From DASPFV01 sp035620975 (GTDB lineage: Bacteria; Acidobacteriota; Vicinamibacteria; Vicinamibacterales; 2-12-FULL-66-21), in contig DASPFV010000028.1 in NCBI GenBank assembly GCA_035620975.1, positions 1 through 64,000 of the forward strand: 64,000 nt of DNA. Direction: 5' to 3'. Positions within the stretch are counted from its first letter, which is position 1. Each line of letters opens with the position of its first letter. Made by a program: the position numbers and the translations under genes. Positions 8,545 to 17,064 of this stretch are shown here, piece by piece. The notes beneath the pieces are model-generated. The model was not told the DNA's origin. It saw only the letters and a program-made list of their open reading frames with translations, and did not search any database.

Positions 8545-9174
8545 TCACGTGAACGAGCACTGGGCCCGGATCGCCGCGTCCAGCCGCCCGAGATAGTCGG
8601 TCCGCGATATCTCGACCGCACCGAACTGCTCGAGGTGCGGCGTCACCCACTGGGTGTCGAGGAGCGTGTATCCTCGCGAGTGGAGGCGCTCGACGAGCGC
8701 CACGAGCGCCACTTTCGACGCGCCGCTCTCGCGGTGGAACATCGACTCGCCGAAGAACGCGCCCCCGAGCGCAACCCCGTAGAGCCCGCCGGCCAGGCGG
8801 TTGCCCGCCCAGGCTTCGACGGAGTGGGCCACGCCGATCTCGTGCAGCGCGATGTAGCTCTCGATGATCTCCTCGCTGATCCAGCTGCCCGGGTCCTCCT
8901 CGTCGCGGGCCGTCGCCGCACAGGCCCGGATGACGGCCGGGAAGTCGCGATTGACCTCGAGCCGGAACACGCCCCGCCGGTACAGGCGCGCAACCCGACG
9001 GGGCACGTGGAACCGCTCGAGCGGGATGATGCCCCTCGGATCCGGCGAGAACCAGCGGATCTGGCCGCCGTCGACCGCCATGGGAAACCAGCCGCTCGCA
9101 TAAGCGGTCAGCAGCAGCTCGCTCGGGATTGCCATCTGGGTGGACGAGTCCTGCCGGGCCGGACTCGAGTTCAT
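8545..9174 (-). CDS. aat: Leucyl/phenylalanyl-tRNA--protein transferase
   Basis: A 209-aa enzyme that adds Leu or Phe from aminoacyl-tRNA to N-terminal Lys or Arg of proteins, making them N-degron substrates for ClpS/ClpAP. Family motifs are GWFPMAVDGGQIRWFSPDPRG near the start, SYIALHEIGVAHSVEAW, GGLYGVALGGAFFGESMFH and LLDTQWVTPHLEQFGA. Its ATG overlaps the stop of the upstream permease gene as ATGA, supporting the 9174 start and translational coupling. The 249-bp gap downstream (8296-8544), between convergent genes, shows no credible gene or terminator. Confidence 0.95.
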   Translation of the reverse strand: MNSSPARQDSSTQMAIPSELLLTAYASGWFPMAVDGGQIRWFSPDPRGIIPLERFHVPRRVARLYRRGVFRLEVNRDFPAVIRACAATARDEEDPGSWISEEIIESYIALHEIGVAHSVEAWAGNRLAGGLYGVALGGAFFGESMFHRESGASKVALVALVERLHSRGYTLLDTQWVTPHLEQFGAVEISRTDYLGRLDAAIRAQCSFT

Positions 9175-11618
9175 TCGGTCCGGAGCGCCGTCATCGGGTC
9201 CACGCGCATGGCGCGCCGCGCGGGAACGAACAAACCGACGACGGCCGCGGCGAGCAGCATCAGCGGGACGACTACGTACGTGGCTGGATCGTACGCCGAA
9301 ACGCCGACGAGCAGCCCCTGAATCGACCGCGTCCCCACCAGCGCCACCGTCAGGCCCACCGCCAGGCCGATGGCGACGAGCCGAACGCCTTCGAGGATCA
9401 CGAGCCGCAGCAGCCCGGCCGGGCTCGCACCCAGTGCCAGGCGAACGCCCATCTCGCGCGTCCGCTGAGCCACGGAGTGCGAGACTACGGCATACAGCCC
9501 CACCAGGGACAGCATCAGGGCGAGCAGCGCGAAGACGGCCACGAGGGACGTCGTGAACCGGCGCCCGGCCACTGAAGACGACACGATCTCCGACATGGTC
9601 ACAATGCGCCCCACTGGCTGCGCGGGATCCTGTTCCTGCACCGCCGCTCGCACGATCGCCGCATACGAGGCGGGATCACCGGCCGTACGCAGCACCACGA
9701 CCATCTGCGGAACCGCCTCGAGATGATGATGCACGTACACCTGCGGCCTGAACGCCGAATCGAGCGCCGTGTGCCTGGCGGCGCCGACGACGCCGACGAT
9801 GGTGTACCAGGGGCTCTCCTGATCGTAGGCCGTAAGCTTCAGGCGACGGCCCAGCGGGCGCTCGCCGGGGAAGAAGGTGCGGGCGAGCGTGGAGTTCACG
9901 ACGACTTGCGGGGCCGGCCCGGGGCCGGCCCGCCCCGCAAGCGGCTCGCCGGCGATCTGCGGGATGCCCATGGCGGCGAAATACGCGCGCGAGACCACAC
10001 GAAAGTCGGCAATCAGCTCCTGGCCGGCCGGCGGCCGAGGCCGCCCCTCGACGGTGACTTGACGCAGGTTCTCGGTTCCGGTCAGGGGCAGGCTCGACGT
10101 GGCGCCCGCGGCGTGGACGCCGGGGACGCCCGCCAGCCGCGCGAGCACGCTGTCGAAGAACTCCGCGGGCCGGTTGTCGGGGTACGCGTTCCGCGGCAGC
10201 GCAATCTCGGCCGTCAGCACGCCGTCGGGCACGAACCCAGGGTCCACGTGGAGGAGGTGCACGATCGTCCGCGCGAGCAGCACGGCCCCCACCAGCAGAA
10301 TGACCGCCATGGCGACCTCGACCACCACGAGCGTGCTGCGCATGCGGTGGGCGCGCCGCTGGCCGATGGCGCCGCGTCCGCCGTCACGCAATCCATCCGT
10401 CACCCCGAGGCGGACCGCCTGCAGCGCCGGAACGCAGCCGAAGACGAGCCCGGTGAGCGTGGAGATCCCGCACGTGAAGAGGACGATCCGCCAGTCGAGG
10501 GTCGCCGTCGACAGGAGCGGTAGCGTTGGCGGCACCATCACGAGCAGGAACTTCAGCCCCCAGTAGGCGACCGCCAGGCCGGCGAGGCCCGCAACGAGCG
10601 AGAGGACCACGCTCTCGAGCAGCATCTCGCGCAAGAGCCGGGCGCGGTCGGCGCCGAGGGCCTGCCGGATCGAAACCTCGTGATGCCGCGTGGACGCCCG
10701 CACCAGCAGGAGGTTGGCCACGTTGGCACACGCGATGAGCAGCAGGACGCCCACCGCCGTCAGTACCAGCAGCAGCGCCGGGCGCAGAGTGCCCACCAGC
10801 TGCTCGCGGAGCGGCCAGACGCGAATCGTCCATCCTGCGTTCGACGCCGGCGACTCGCGCGCGATGTCGGCAGCAATCGCCGCCAGATCTTCCTGCGCCT
10901 CATACGCGGTCACGCCGTCGCGCAGCCGGCCGATCATCGAGAAGCTCTTGGCCGATCGGAGGTGCTGCACGTCGGGCTGGAGCACGTCGAGGCTCCAGAT
11001 GTCGGTGCTGGGGGCATAGCCCAGGCCGGCCGGCAGCGCCCCGGCCGACGGGAAACCGAACCAGCGCGGCAGCACGCCCACCACGATGACAGGCTCGCCG
11101 TTGATCGTCAGGGCCCTCCCGAGCACGCCCGGGTCGGAGCCGAACCGCCGCCTCCACAGGCCCTCGGCGATCACCGCCACCTTGGGCCCGGCGAGGTCGG
11201 CGTCCACGAACGTCCGCCCGTGGAGCGCCTGCACGCCGAAAATGTCGAAGAAAGGCCGGCTGACCCGCACGCCGGCGATCCGTTCGGGCTCGCCGCCGCC
11301 GGTCAGGTTCAGGACGCGATCGGCCCGCATCCACGCGAGCGAGGCGAACGTGGTGTTCCGGCTCACGAAATCGGTGACGTCGCCAGGTGAGGAGGGCAGA
11401 CGATCGAAGCCGGTCCGCAGCTGCACGTCTTCGCTGAACGCCCACGGCATCATCAGGCGATCGGGGTCCGGATACGGCAGCGCGCGCAGCAGCGCCGCGT
11501 CGACGACGCTGAAGATGGCCGCGTTGGCCCCGATGCCGAGCGCCAGCGTCAGAATGGCCATCGCCGTGAAAGACGGGCGAAGCCGGAGCGCGCGCAACGC
11601 GAAACGCAGACCGTCCAT
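9171..11618 (-). CDS. ADOP-type duplicated ABC permease (FtsX/MacB-like)
   Basis: An 815-aa membrane protein with two MacB/FtsX-type units. Each has a helix, a periplasmic MacB-PCD-like region and three helices. Unit 1 opens with LRPSFTAMAILTLALGIGANAAIFS; unit 2 begins near residue 410 (RMRSTLVVVEVAMAVILLVG). It ends with the FtsX core RTREMGVRLALGASPAGLLR. No ATPase gene is adjacent, which fits the acidobacterial duplicated orphan permease class. Substrate and ATPase partner are unknown. A TATACT (11640-11635) lies 16 bp upstream of the start, implying a short leader. Confidence 0.88.
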   Translation of the reverse strand: MDGLRFALRALRLRPSFTAMAILTLALGIGANAAIFSVVDAALLRALPYPDPDRLMMPWAFSEDVQLRTGFDRLPSSPGDVTDFVSRNTTFASLAWMRADRVLNLTGGGEPERIAGVRVSRPFFDIFGVQALHGRTFVDADLAGPKVAVIAEGLWRRRFGSDPGVLGRALTINGEPVIVVGVLPRWFGFPSAGALPAGLGYAPSTDIWSLDVLQPDVQHLRSAKSFSMIGRLRDGVTAYEAQEDLAAIAADIARESPASNAGWTIRVWPLREQLVGTLRPALLLVLTAVGVLLLIACANVANLLLVRASTRHHEVSIRQALGADRARLLREMLLESVVLSLVAGLAGLAVAYWGLKFLLVMVPPTLPLLSTATLDWRIVLFTCGISTLTGLVFGCVPALQAVRLGVTDGLRDGGRGAIGQRRAHRMRSTLVVVEVAMAVILLVGAVLLARTIVHLLHVDPGFVPDGVLTAEIALPRNAYPDNRPAEFFDSVLARLAGVPGVHAAGATSSLPLTGTENLRQVTVEGRPRPPAGQELIADFRVVSRAYFAAMGIPQIAGEPLAGRAGPGPAPQVVVNSTLARTFFPGERPLGRRLKLTAYDQESPWYTIVGVVGAARHTALDSAFRPQVYVHHHLEAVPQMVVVLRTAGDPASYAAIVRAAVQEQDPAQPVGRIVTMSEIVSSSVAGRRFTTSLVAVFALLALMLSLVGLYAVVSHSVAQRTREMGVRLALGASPAGLLRLVILEGVRLVAIGLAVGLTVALVGTRSIQGLLVGVSAYDPATYVVVPLMLLAAAVVGLFVPARRAMRVDPMTALRTE

Positions 11619-11699
11619 GTGAGGTGCTGGATCGAGTATAGGCCGGCGGCCCGGCCGGCAGGTTAGGTATGATCAACGCACCCTAAGGCTGAGGCGAAC

Positions 11700-11720
11700 G
11701 TGTGCGGATCCGACGCACAC
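11700..11720. repeat. 7-bp inverted repeat in a divergent intergenic region
   Basis: GTGTGCG and CGCACAC enclose a 7-base spacer between the divergent permease and ferredoxin genes. No T-run follows, so it is not a typical terminator; it could be an operator or a leader hairpin of the ferredoxin message. The rest of the 253-bp gap shows only GC-rich imperfect palindromes. Confidence 0.3.
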
Positions 11721-11871
11721 CTCGTGCCTGGACTCGTGCCCGCAAACTCCGGCGCCCGCGGTCGGCGGTACACGCGAAGGCAAGGAGCACGCCTCGCCGC
11801 AGCTTCCGGCGAAGAAGCCGGAGGCGTGTGACGCGTCCGGGACGCTCCCCGCGACATGTCGGAGAACAGGA

Positions 11872-12234
11872 ATGCCGAAGCTGACCGTAGAAGGCTATGC
11901 ACCCGTGGAGGTCGAGTCGGGCAAGCGGCTCGTGCTGGCGATCGAAGAGGACGCGGGCGTGGACGTGCTCCATGCCTGCGGCGGGAATGCACGGTGCACG
12001 ACGTGCCGGGTGGAGTTCATCGAGGGGGAACCGGCGACGACCACAGTCGCCGAGCAGCAGGTCCTGGCAGCGCGCGGCGTGACGGGCGTGCGGCTCTCCT
12101 GCCAGATCGTGTGCGATCACGACATGTCGGTGCGCGCCATCTCCCGACTGACCGGCAGCGGCCGCCCCGATGCGGGCCCCACGCCGGCGCCGCAGGTCAC
12201 GCCGCCGCCCGAGTGGATTCAGCGCCCAGCCTGA
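11872..12234 (+). CDS. 2Fe-2S ferredoxin (plant/adrenodoxin-type fold)
   Basis: A 120-aa electron carrier. The four cluster cysteines are in CGGNARCTTC (residues about 37-46) and SCQIVCDHD (about 77), of which three from the first stretch and one from the second would bind the [2Fe-2S] cluster. A Pro-rich tail (about 100-120) is unusual but harmless. A GGAG lies 8 nt before the ATG. No reductase or oxygenase partner is adjacent. Its 3' end overlaps the convergent SDR gene by 16 bp. Confidence 0.88.
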   Translation: MPKLTVEGYAPVEVESGKRLVLAIEEDAGVDVLHACGGNARCTTCRVEFIEGEPATTTVAEQQVLAARGVTGVRLSCQIVCDHDMSVRAISRLTGSGRPDAGPTPAPQVTPPPEWIQRPA

Positions 12235-13265
12235 CGTGCGGCCGGCCCGGCTGCGTACCGGGCGCGGATCTGCGGAATCAGGTAGGCGCTGAACGCCGTC
12301 TCGAAGTCGAACCGCGGCGCGAACCCCCAGTCCCGCCTGGCAGCGTTGTCGTCGACGTCGGCCGGCCACGAGTCCACGATCCCCTGGCGTTTCCGGTCGT
12401 TCTCCCAGGTAATCTCCGCGTCGGGGAACGCGTCGGCGACGACGGCCCGGATCTCTTCGGCGGAGGGATTGAACGCGGCCACGTTGTAGGCCGTCCGCGT
12501 GAGCCTGCCGCGCGGGGCGGCCGCGAGCGTCAGCAGGGCGTCCACGCCGTCGGGCATGGCCATGAACGGGATCCGGGTATCCGGCCGCACGAAGCACGCG
12601 TAGGGCTCGCCCTGGGCGGCGGCATGGATCATCTCGGAGGCGTAGTCCGACGTGCCGCCCGCGGGCAGCGTCGCCGCCGAGATCAGGCCGGGGAACCGGA
12701 CGGCCCGGAAATCCACCTTGCCGCTGGCGGGCTCCGCCGCCAGCTGCTTGTAGTGCCGCGCGTAGTAGTTGCCGAGCTGCTCGCAGTAGATCTTGTTGCA
12801 CCCGTACATCGTGGTGGGATGCGTCCAGTCGTCCTCGCGCACGCGGCCGGCCCGCGCTTTCGTCTGTTGATCCGGCAGACCGTATACCGCGACGGACGAC
12901 GGGTACATGAACACGACGGGGCGGCCGTGCGACTCCGCCTCCTGCTGCGCGAACTCCAGCAGGTTCAGCGTCCCCTCGACGTTGACCTGGTGCGCGGTTC
13001 TCGGCGTGAACTCGGAGCGCGTGGACAGCAGCGCCGCGAGGTGGAACACCAGCTGCACCTCGAACTCGGCGAGCACGCGCTCGAGCACGGCGCGATCGAG
13101 AATCGAACCCGTGATCTCCCGGTCCACCAGGCCGGCCAGCTCCGCGTCGAGCCGCGCGATGTCGAGCGTGACAATCGCCCGCTCCTTCGTCTGCGACAGG
13201 CGCGCGATGAGGCCGTGGCCGATCTCACCCCCGGCGCCGGTGATGAGCACGACGGGTTTGCGCAC
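12219..13265 (-). CDS. Extended SDR, L-threonine 3-dehydrogenase-like
   Basis: A 348-aa NAD(P)-binding protein. The Rossmann motif is LITGAGGEIGHGL at residues 7-19. The SDR catalytic residues are in SSVAVYG and YGCNKIYCEQ (Tyr-x3-Lys). The stretch RFPGLISAATLPAGGTSDYA is characteristic of the short epimerase-like threonine dehydrogenases, which oxidise threonine to 2-amino-3-ketobutyrate; no kbl gene is nearby, so the activity is likely but unproven. It starts at GTG, 7 nt downstream of a TATAAT shared in part with the divergent M64 gene. Confidence 0.8.
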   Translation of the reverse strand: MRKPVVLITGAGGEIGHGLIARLSQTKERAIVTLDIARLDAELAGLVDREITGSILDRAVLERVLAEFEVQLVFHLAALLSTRSEFTPRTAHQVNVEGTLNLLEFAQQEAESHGRPVVFMYPSSVAVYGLPDQQTKARAGRVREDDWTHPTTMYGCNKIYCEQLGNYYARHYKQLAAEPASGKVDFRAVRFPGLISAATLPAGGTSDYASEMIHAAAQGEPYACFVRPDTRIPFMAMPDGVDALLTLAAAPRGRLTRTAYNVAAFNPSAEEIRAVVADAFPDAEITWENDRKRQGIVDSWPADVDDNAARRDWGFAPRFDFETAFSAYLIPQIRARYAAGPAARQAGR

Positions 13266-13272
13266 TGCAGGA

Positions 13273-13280
13273 ATTATACT
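13273..13280. promoter_or_regulatory. Overlapping divergent -10 elements (TATAAT minus, TATACT plus)
   Basis: On the minus strand TATAAT occupies 13278-13273, 7 nt from the GTG at 13265. On the plus strand TATACT occupies 13275-13280, 8 nt from the ATG at 13289. The hexamers share four base pairs. Neither gene has a Shine-Dalgarno, so both messages would be leaderless and the two polymerases could not bind together. Confidence 0.5.
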
Positions 13281-13288
13281 GAAGCGCG

Positions 13289-14698
13289 ATGCTCCTCTGG
13301 CTGCTCACGTCGCTGGTGTTTGCTGCGTTCGCGCAGGAGCCGTCGCCGTTCGACTTCGATCGGACGATGCGCGTCGACTACTTCCATAATGGCGGGCCGA
13401 CGGCCGGCGAGACCCTCGCGCTCGATCGGATCGTGAACGACGGCCCCTGGCCCGGCAGCCGCACCCGGCTCGTGGACGGCACGAACCTGGGCAAGTACCT
13501 GTTCGAGGTTCACGACGCCTCGGGCGGCCGGCTGCTGTACTCGCGCGGTTTCGCGTCCGTCTTCGGCGAATGGGAGACGACGGCGGAGAGCCGGAAAGTC
13601 CACCGCACCTTCCACGAATCGCTGCGCTTCCCGTGGCCCCGGCGGCCGGTTCGCGTGACGCTGCTCAAACGGCAGGATGATCAACGTTTCGCCGCGATCT
13701 GGTCCACCGACGTCGACCCGGCGTCGCGGTTCGTCAACCCCGCAACCCTGCCGGCCCGGGCCCCGATCTGGACGGTGTTCGAGAGCGGGCCGGCGGCGCA
13801 GAAGGTGGACCTCCTGATCATCAGCGAGGGCTACACGCCGGAGCAGATGGGCAAATTCCGCCAGGACGCCACGCGGCTGCTCGACGCGCTCTTCGCGGAG
13901 GAGCCGTTCCGGAGCCGACGCAGCGACTTCAACGTCCGCGCGCTCGAGCTGCCCTCGAGCACGGCCGGCGTGAACCGCCCGAATGCCGGCGTGTTCCGGC
14001 GCACCCCGGTTTCCGCCGAGTACAACATCTTCGATTCGGAACGCTACATCCTGACGCTCGACAACCGGGCGCTGCGCGATGCCGCCGCGGCCGCGCCCTA
14101 CGAGTTCATCGAGATTCTCGTCAACGACGCCACCTACGGCGGCGGGGGCATCTTCAACGATCATGCGACCGCGGCCGTCGACAGCGCGTTCGCCGCCTAC
14201 GTCTTCGTGCACGAGTTCGGCCACCACTTCGCCGCGCTCGCCGACGAGTACTACACGTCGGACGTCGCCTACGAGACAGGGAACATCGCGAAGAAGCCGG
14301 AGCCGTGGGAGCCCAACGTCACGGCCCTCCTCGATCCCGCGGTGCTGAAGTGGCGCGACCTGGTGACGCCGGGCACGCCGCTGCCCACCCCGTGGCCCAA
14401 GGACGCCTTCGAGCGCCACAGCCGGGCGATCCAGGCGCGGCGGCGGGCGATCCGCGAGCGGCAGGCGCCCGAGCACGAGATGGATGCCCTGTTTCGCGAG
14501 CAACGAGCGTTCGAGCAGGAGCTGCTGTCGGGATCGCCGTACGCCGGAGCCGTGGGCGCGTTCGAGGGCGCCTCGTACGAGGTGCAGGGCCTCTACCGGC
14601 CCCAGGTCGACTGCATCATGTTCACGAGGAACCCGGTCGGCTTCTGCCGGGTCTGCCAGCGCGCCATCGGGACGATCATCGACCTGTATTCGAAGTAG
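13289..14698 (+). CDS. Secreted M64-family metallopeptidase
   Basis: A 469-aa protein with a short signal peptide (MLLWLLTSLVFAAFAQ). An N-terminal beta-rich M64_N-like region precedes the catalytic domain, which begins VDLLIISEGYTPEQMGKF. The zinc site is HEFGHHFAALADEYY (His308, Glu309, His312, Asp319), the M64 variant of the metzincin motif. Three C-terminal cysteines (DCIMF, GFCRVCQRA) may form a disulfide. The founding M64 member cleaves IgA; relatives in free-living bacteria have unknown substrates. Transcription likely starts just upstream from TATACT at 13275. Confidence 0.88.
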   Translation: MLLWLLTSLVFAAFAQEPSPFDFDRTMRVDYFHNGGPTAGETLALDRIVNDGPWPGSRTRLVDGTNLGKYLFEVHDASGGRLLYSRGFASVFGEWETTAESRKVHRTFHESLRFPWPRRPVRVTLLKRQDDQRFAAIWSTDVDPASRFVNPATLPARAPIWTVFESGPAAQKVDLLIISEGYTPEQMGKFRQDATRLLDALFAEEPFRSRRSDFNVRALELPSSTAGVNRPNAGVFRRTPVSAEYNIFDSERYILTLDNRALRDAAAAAPYEFIEILVNDATYGGGGIFNDHATAAVDSAFAAYVFVHEFGHHFAALADEYYTSDVAYETGNIAKKPEPWEPNVTALLDPAVLKWRDLVTPGTPLPTPWPKDAFERHSRAIQARRRAIRERQAPEHEMDALFREQRAFEQELLSGSPYAGAVGAFEGASYEVQGLYRPQVDCIMFTRNPVGFCRVCQRAIGTIIDLYSK

Positions 14699-14758
14699 CC
14701 GCCCCTCGGACCACTCGACCGGCTCACGGTGCGATCGCTGCGTCCGGGAGTCAGGGCG

Positions 14759-15652
14759 TCATCGATAGGCGATCAGCATCGAGCCGAACCGCACGAGTGA
14801 CGCGAGGATCGCCAGGGCCGTGGCCGCAAGGCAGCCAGTGGCCCACACGAGGTGATCCATCCGCTCGCGCTTCAGGGGATCCAGCCACATTCCGGCGAGA
14901 TAGCCGCCCAGGAACCCGCCGCCGTGCGCGTAGTTGTCCACGCCCGGCATGATCAACCCGAAGACGAAGAGTACGATGGCGAACTGCAGCGCCTGCCCGC
15001 CCACGATGCTGCTGCCACCCCGGCGGCCATAATAGACGAGCGCGCCCAGCAGGCCGAAGATGGGCGCCGAGGCGCCCAGGGTCAGATGCGCGCCCCGCAG
15101 GATCGGGATCGGCAGCCCGCCGAGCAGTTCGCCCGCCAGGCTGCTGGCCGTGAACCCGGCAGCGCCCGCGAGGGTGTAGATGATGATCATCCGGCCCGGC
15201 CCGTAGATGTCCGCCGTCGCCGGACCGAGCTGGCGCACCCACATCATGTTGAAGAAAATGTGCAGAATCCCCCCGTGCAACCAGCCGGCGCTGAGAACCG
15301 TCCACCACATCCCGTAGTAGAAGACCGGCACCGCACCGCTCGCACCGAACGCGACCGCGACCTGCGAATCCGGCGACAGCAGGCCCAGAGGATTGCCGCC
15401 GCCCACCACGTCGCCTCCGATGAGGAGGGTCCCGAAGAGGGTGGCCACGAACAGACCGGAGCACCCGTAGATGACCAGCGTCACGAAGCCCAGATCGTTG
15501 CCGAAGCGCCGCAGCGCCGGCGCGAAACCCCACAAGCCCGGATTTCGTCGTCCACAGGAGTAGCATTGCTCGTCGTTGACGCCGACGAGCGACCCGCAGG
15601 ACGAGCACACGACCGATCCGGTTGTCTGCCGCCTGAACATTCGTGACAGCAT
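14759..15652 (-). CDS. Rhomboid-family intramembrane serine protease with N-terminal zinc ribbon
   Basis: A 297-aa protein. Residues about 15-36 hold CSSCG and CYSCGRRNPG, a four-Cys ribbon. Six or more helices follow. The rhomboid landmarks are WLHGGILHIFFNMMWVRQLGP (His and Asn of helix 2), LGASAPIFGLLGALVYYG (the GxSx nucleophile, here Gly-Ala-Ser-Ala) and NYAHGGGFLGGYLAG (catalytic His). The dyad is therefore intact. It would cleave transmembrane substrates in the inner membrane. Ribbon-rhomboid fusions are seen in several phyla. No clear Shine-Dalgarno was found. Confidence 0.88.
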   Translation of the reverse strand: MLSRMFRRQTTGSVVCSSCGSLVGVNDEQCYSCGRRNPGLWGFAPALRRFGNDLGFVTLVIYGCSGLFVATLFGTLLIGGDVVGGGNPLGLLSPDSQVAVAFGASGAVPVFYYGMWWTVLSAGWLHGGILHIFFNMMWVRQLGPATADIYGPGRMIIIYTLAGAAGFTASSLAGELLGGLPIPILRGAHLTLGASAPIFGLLGALVYYGRRGGSSIVGGQALQFAIVLFVFGLIMPGVDNYAHGGGFLGGYLAGMWLDPLKRERMDHLVWATGCLAATALAILASLVRFGSMLIAYR

Positions 15653-15705
15653 ATCAAACCGCTGATCGACCTCCCGGCCCGCAAACGGCGCATAGAACCG
15701 AACTT

Positions 15706-15775
15706 GAACCTGGAACCTGGAACCTGGAACCTTGAACCTCGAACCTGGAACCGTGAACCTGGAACCGTGAACCCG
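15706..15775. repeat. Ten tandem 7-bp GAACCNN units
   Basis: Ten contiguous heptamers, mostly GAACCTG with GAACCTT, GAACCTC, GAACCGT and GAACCCG variants, fill the gap between rhomboid and the next SDR; degenerate GAACC and GAACTT copies precede them from 15695. The array ends 5 bp before the ATG at 15781. Related arrays lie at 45067-45095 and 54374-54470. Confidence 0.85.
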
Positions 15776-15780
15776 AAGTC

Positions 15781-16725
15781 ATGCACATCCTGGTGACGGG
15801 CGGGACGGGGTACCTGGGCAGCGCCATCGTGCACGCGCTCGCGCGCCGCGGCCATCACGCCGTCGTGTTCGCGCGTCGCGCCTCGACGTCGGGGCTGCCG
15901 GGACGCGCGGTGGACGGCGACGTCCGCGACGCCGCGGCCGTTGTCGACGCCGCACGCGGCGTGGACGCTGTCTGCCACACGGCAGCGCTCGTCAGCGTCT
16001 GGCGCCGCCCGGCAGCCGAATTCGACGCCGTGAACGTCGGCGGCCTGCGGAGCGTGCTCGAAGCCCGCGCCCGCCTCGACATTCCGAGGCTGGTGTACAC
16101 GTCGTCGTTCCTCGCCCTGCCGCCGGCGGGCGGGATGTCGCCGCTCGCGGCCAACGACTACCAGCGGACGAAGGCCGCGGCGCTCGAGGTTGCGCGTGAG
16201 GCCACGCGAAACGGCGAGCCGATCGTCTCGCTCTTTCCCGGCGTCGTCTACGGACCCGGTGTGAGCACGGAGGGCAATCTGGTGGGGCGGCTCGTCCGCG
16301 ATCACCTCGCCGGACGGCTGCCGGGGCTCATAGGCGCGGATCGCGTCTGGTCCTACGCGTATGTGGACGACGTGGCGGACGCGCATGTCGCCGCGCTGAC
16401 CCACCCGGAACCGGAGCACGAATACGTCATCGGTGGAGAGAACGCGCCGCAGATGCATCTGTTCGAGATCCTGCGGGCGATCACGGGCGGCAGCCTCCCA
16501 CGCCGGATCCCGTTCCCCGTGGCTGAGGTGGCCGCATGGATTGACGAGGCGCGTACAAAAGTGACCGGGCGTCCGCCCCTCCTGACGCGCGGGATCGTCG
16601 AGATCTTCCGCCACGACTGGCCTCTGGACAGTGCGCGTAGTATTCGCGACCTCGGGCTTCGCGTCCGTCCGCTCGAAGAAGGCCTCCGCGCGCTTCTCGC
16701 GGGCATGAGGGCTCGACGGGCGTGA
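15781..16725 (+). CDS. NAD(P)-dependent extended SDR (epimerase/dehydratase family)
   Basis: A 314-aa SDR. The nucleotide-binding loop is VTGGTGYLGSAIV at residues 5-17. The active site shows Ser in YTSSFLAL and Tyr-x3-Lys in NDYQRTKAAALE, and YGPG (about 157) is typical of sugar epimerases and dihydroflavonol-reductase-like enzymes. Substrate cannot be assigned. The ATG is preceded directly by the heptamer array and has no Shine-Dalgarno, so the initiation mechanism is unclear. Confidence 0.82.
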   Translation: MHILVTGGTGYLGSAIVHALARRGHHAVVFARRASTSGLPGRAVDGDVRDAAAVVDAARGVDAVCHTAALVSVWRRPAAEFDAVNVGGLRSVLEARARLDIPRLVYTSSFLALPPAGGMSPLAANDYQRTKAAALEVAREATRNGEPIVSLFPGVVYGPGVSTEGNLVGRLVRDHLAGRLPGLIGADRVWSYAYVDDVADAHVAALTHPEPEHEYVIGGENAPQMHLFEILRAITGGSLPRRIPFPVAEVAAWIDEARTKVTGRPPLLTRGIVEIFRHDWPLDSARSIRDLGLRVRPLEEGLRALLAGMRARRA

Positions 16726-16787
16726 CGTGGTGCCGTTCTTGCATCGTGGTCCAAGATTCGGCAATGCTCGGTTGACGGCCATTGATC

Positions 16788-16967
16788 ATGTCAGCTCCCC
16801 AGGCGCATGCATGCCCGTTCTGCGGCATCGTGACGGACACCCCTCACGAAAAACAGGAGGGCTGTATCCTCGCGTTGAACCAGGAGATCGCCCGTGCCCG
16901 TGAGCTCCTGGAACAGGTTCGGGATCCGTGGACCGAGGACTGCCCCGAGAAAGCCGACTCGCGCTGA
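16788..16967 (+). CDS. Small CPFCG protein of unknown function
   Basis: A 59-aa protein: a zinc-knuckle-like HACPFCGIVTDTPHEKQEGC followed by a helical tail (ALNQEIARARELLEQV). The Cys-x2-Cys and the later His and Cys could bind one metal. It resembles short conserved hypotheticals with the same order that I recall from acidobacteria; no function is known. ATG 16788 is chosen; an in-frame TTG lies 6 bp earlier. No Shine-Dalgarno is evident. Confidence 0.5.
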   Translation: MSAPQAHACPFCGIVTDTPHEKQEGCILALNQEIARARELLEQVRDPWTEDCPEKADSR

Positions 16968-17064
16968 CGCGCGCTCCCGACAACTTCCTCCAGACGATCG
17001 CCTGTAGTACCTACACGGTGAGCCTCGCCTAACCAGAACCGCCAACTCCCGTCTAAGCAATCGG

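Noticed and set aside
15481..16782. 433-codon antisense frame containing VPGSRFQ repeats
   Set aside because: The repeats are translation of the GAACC array and the remainder is antisense to the SDR gene.
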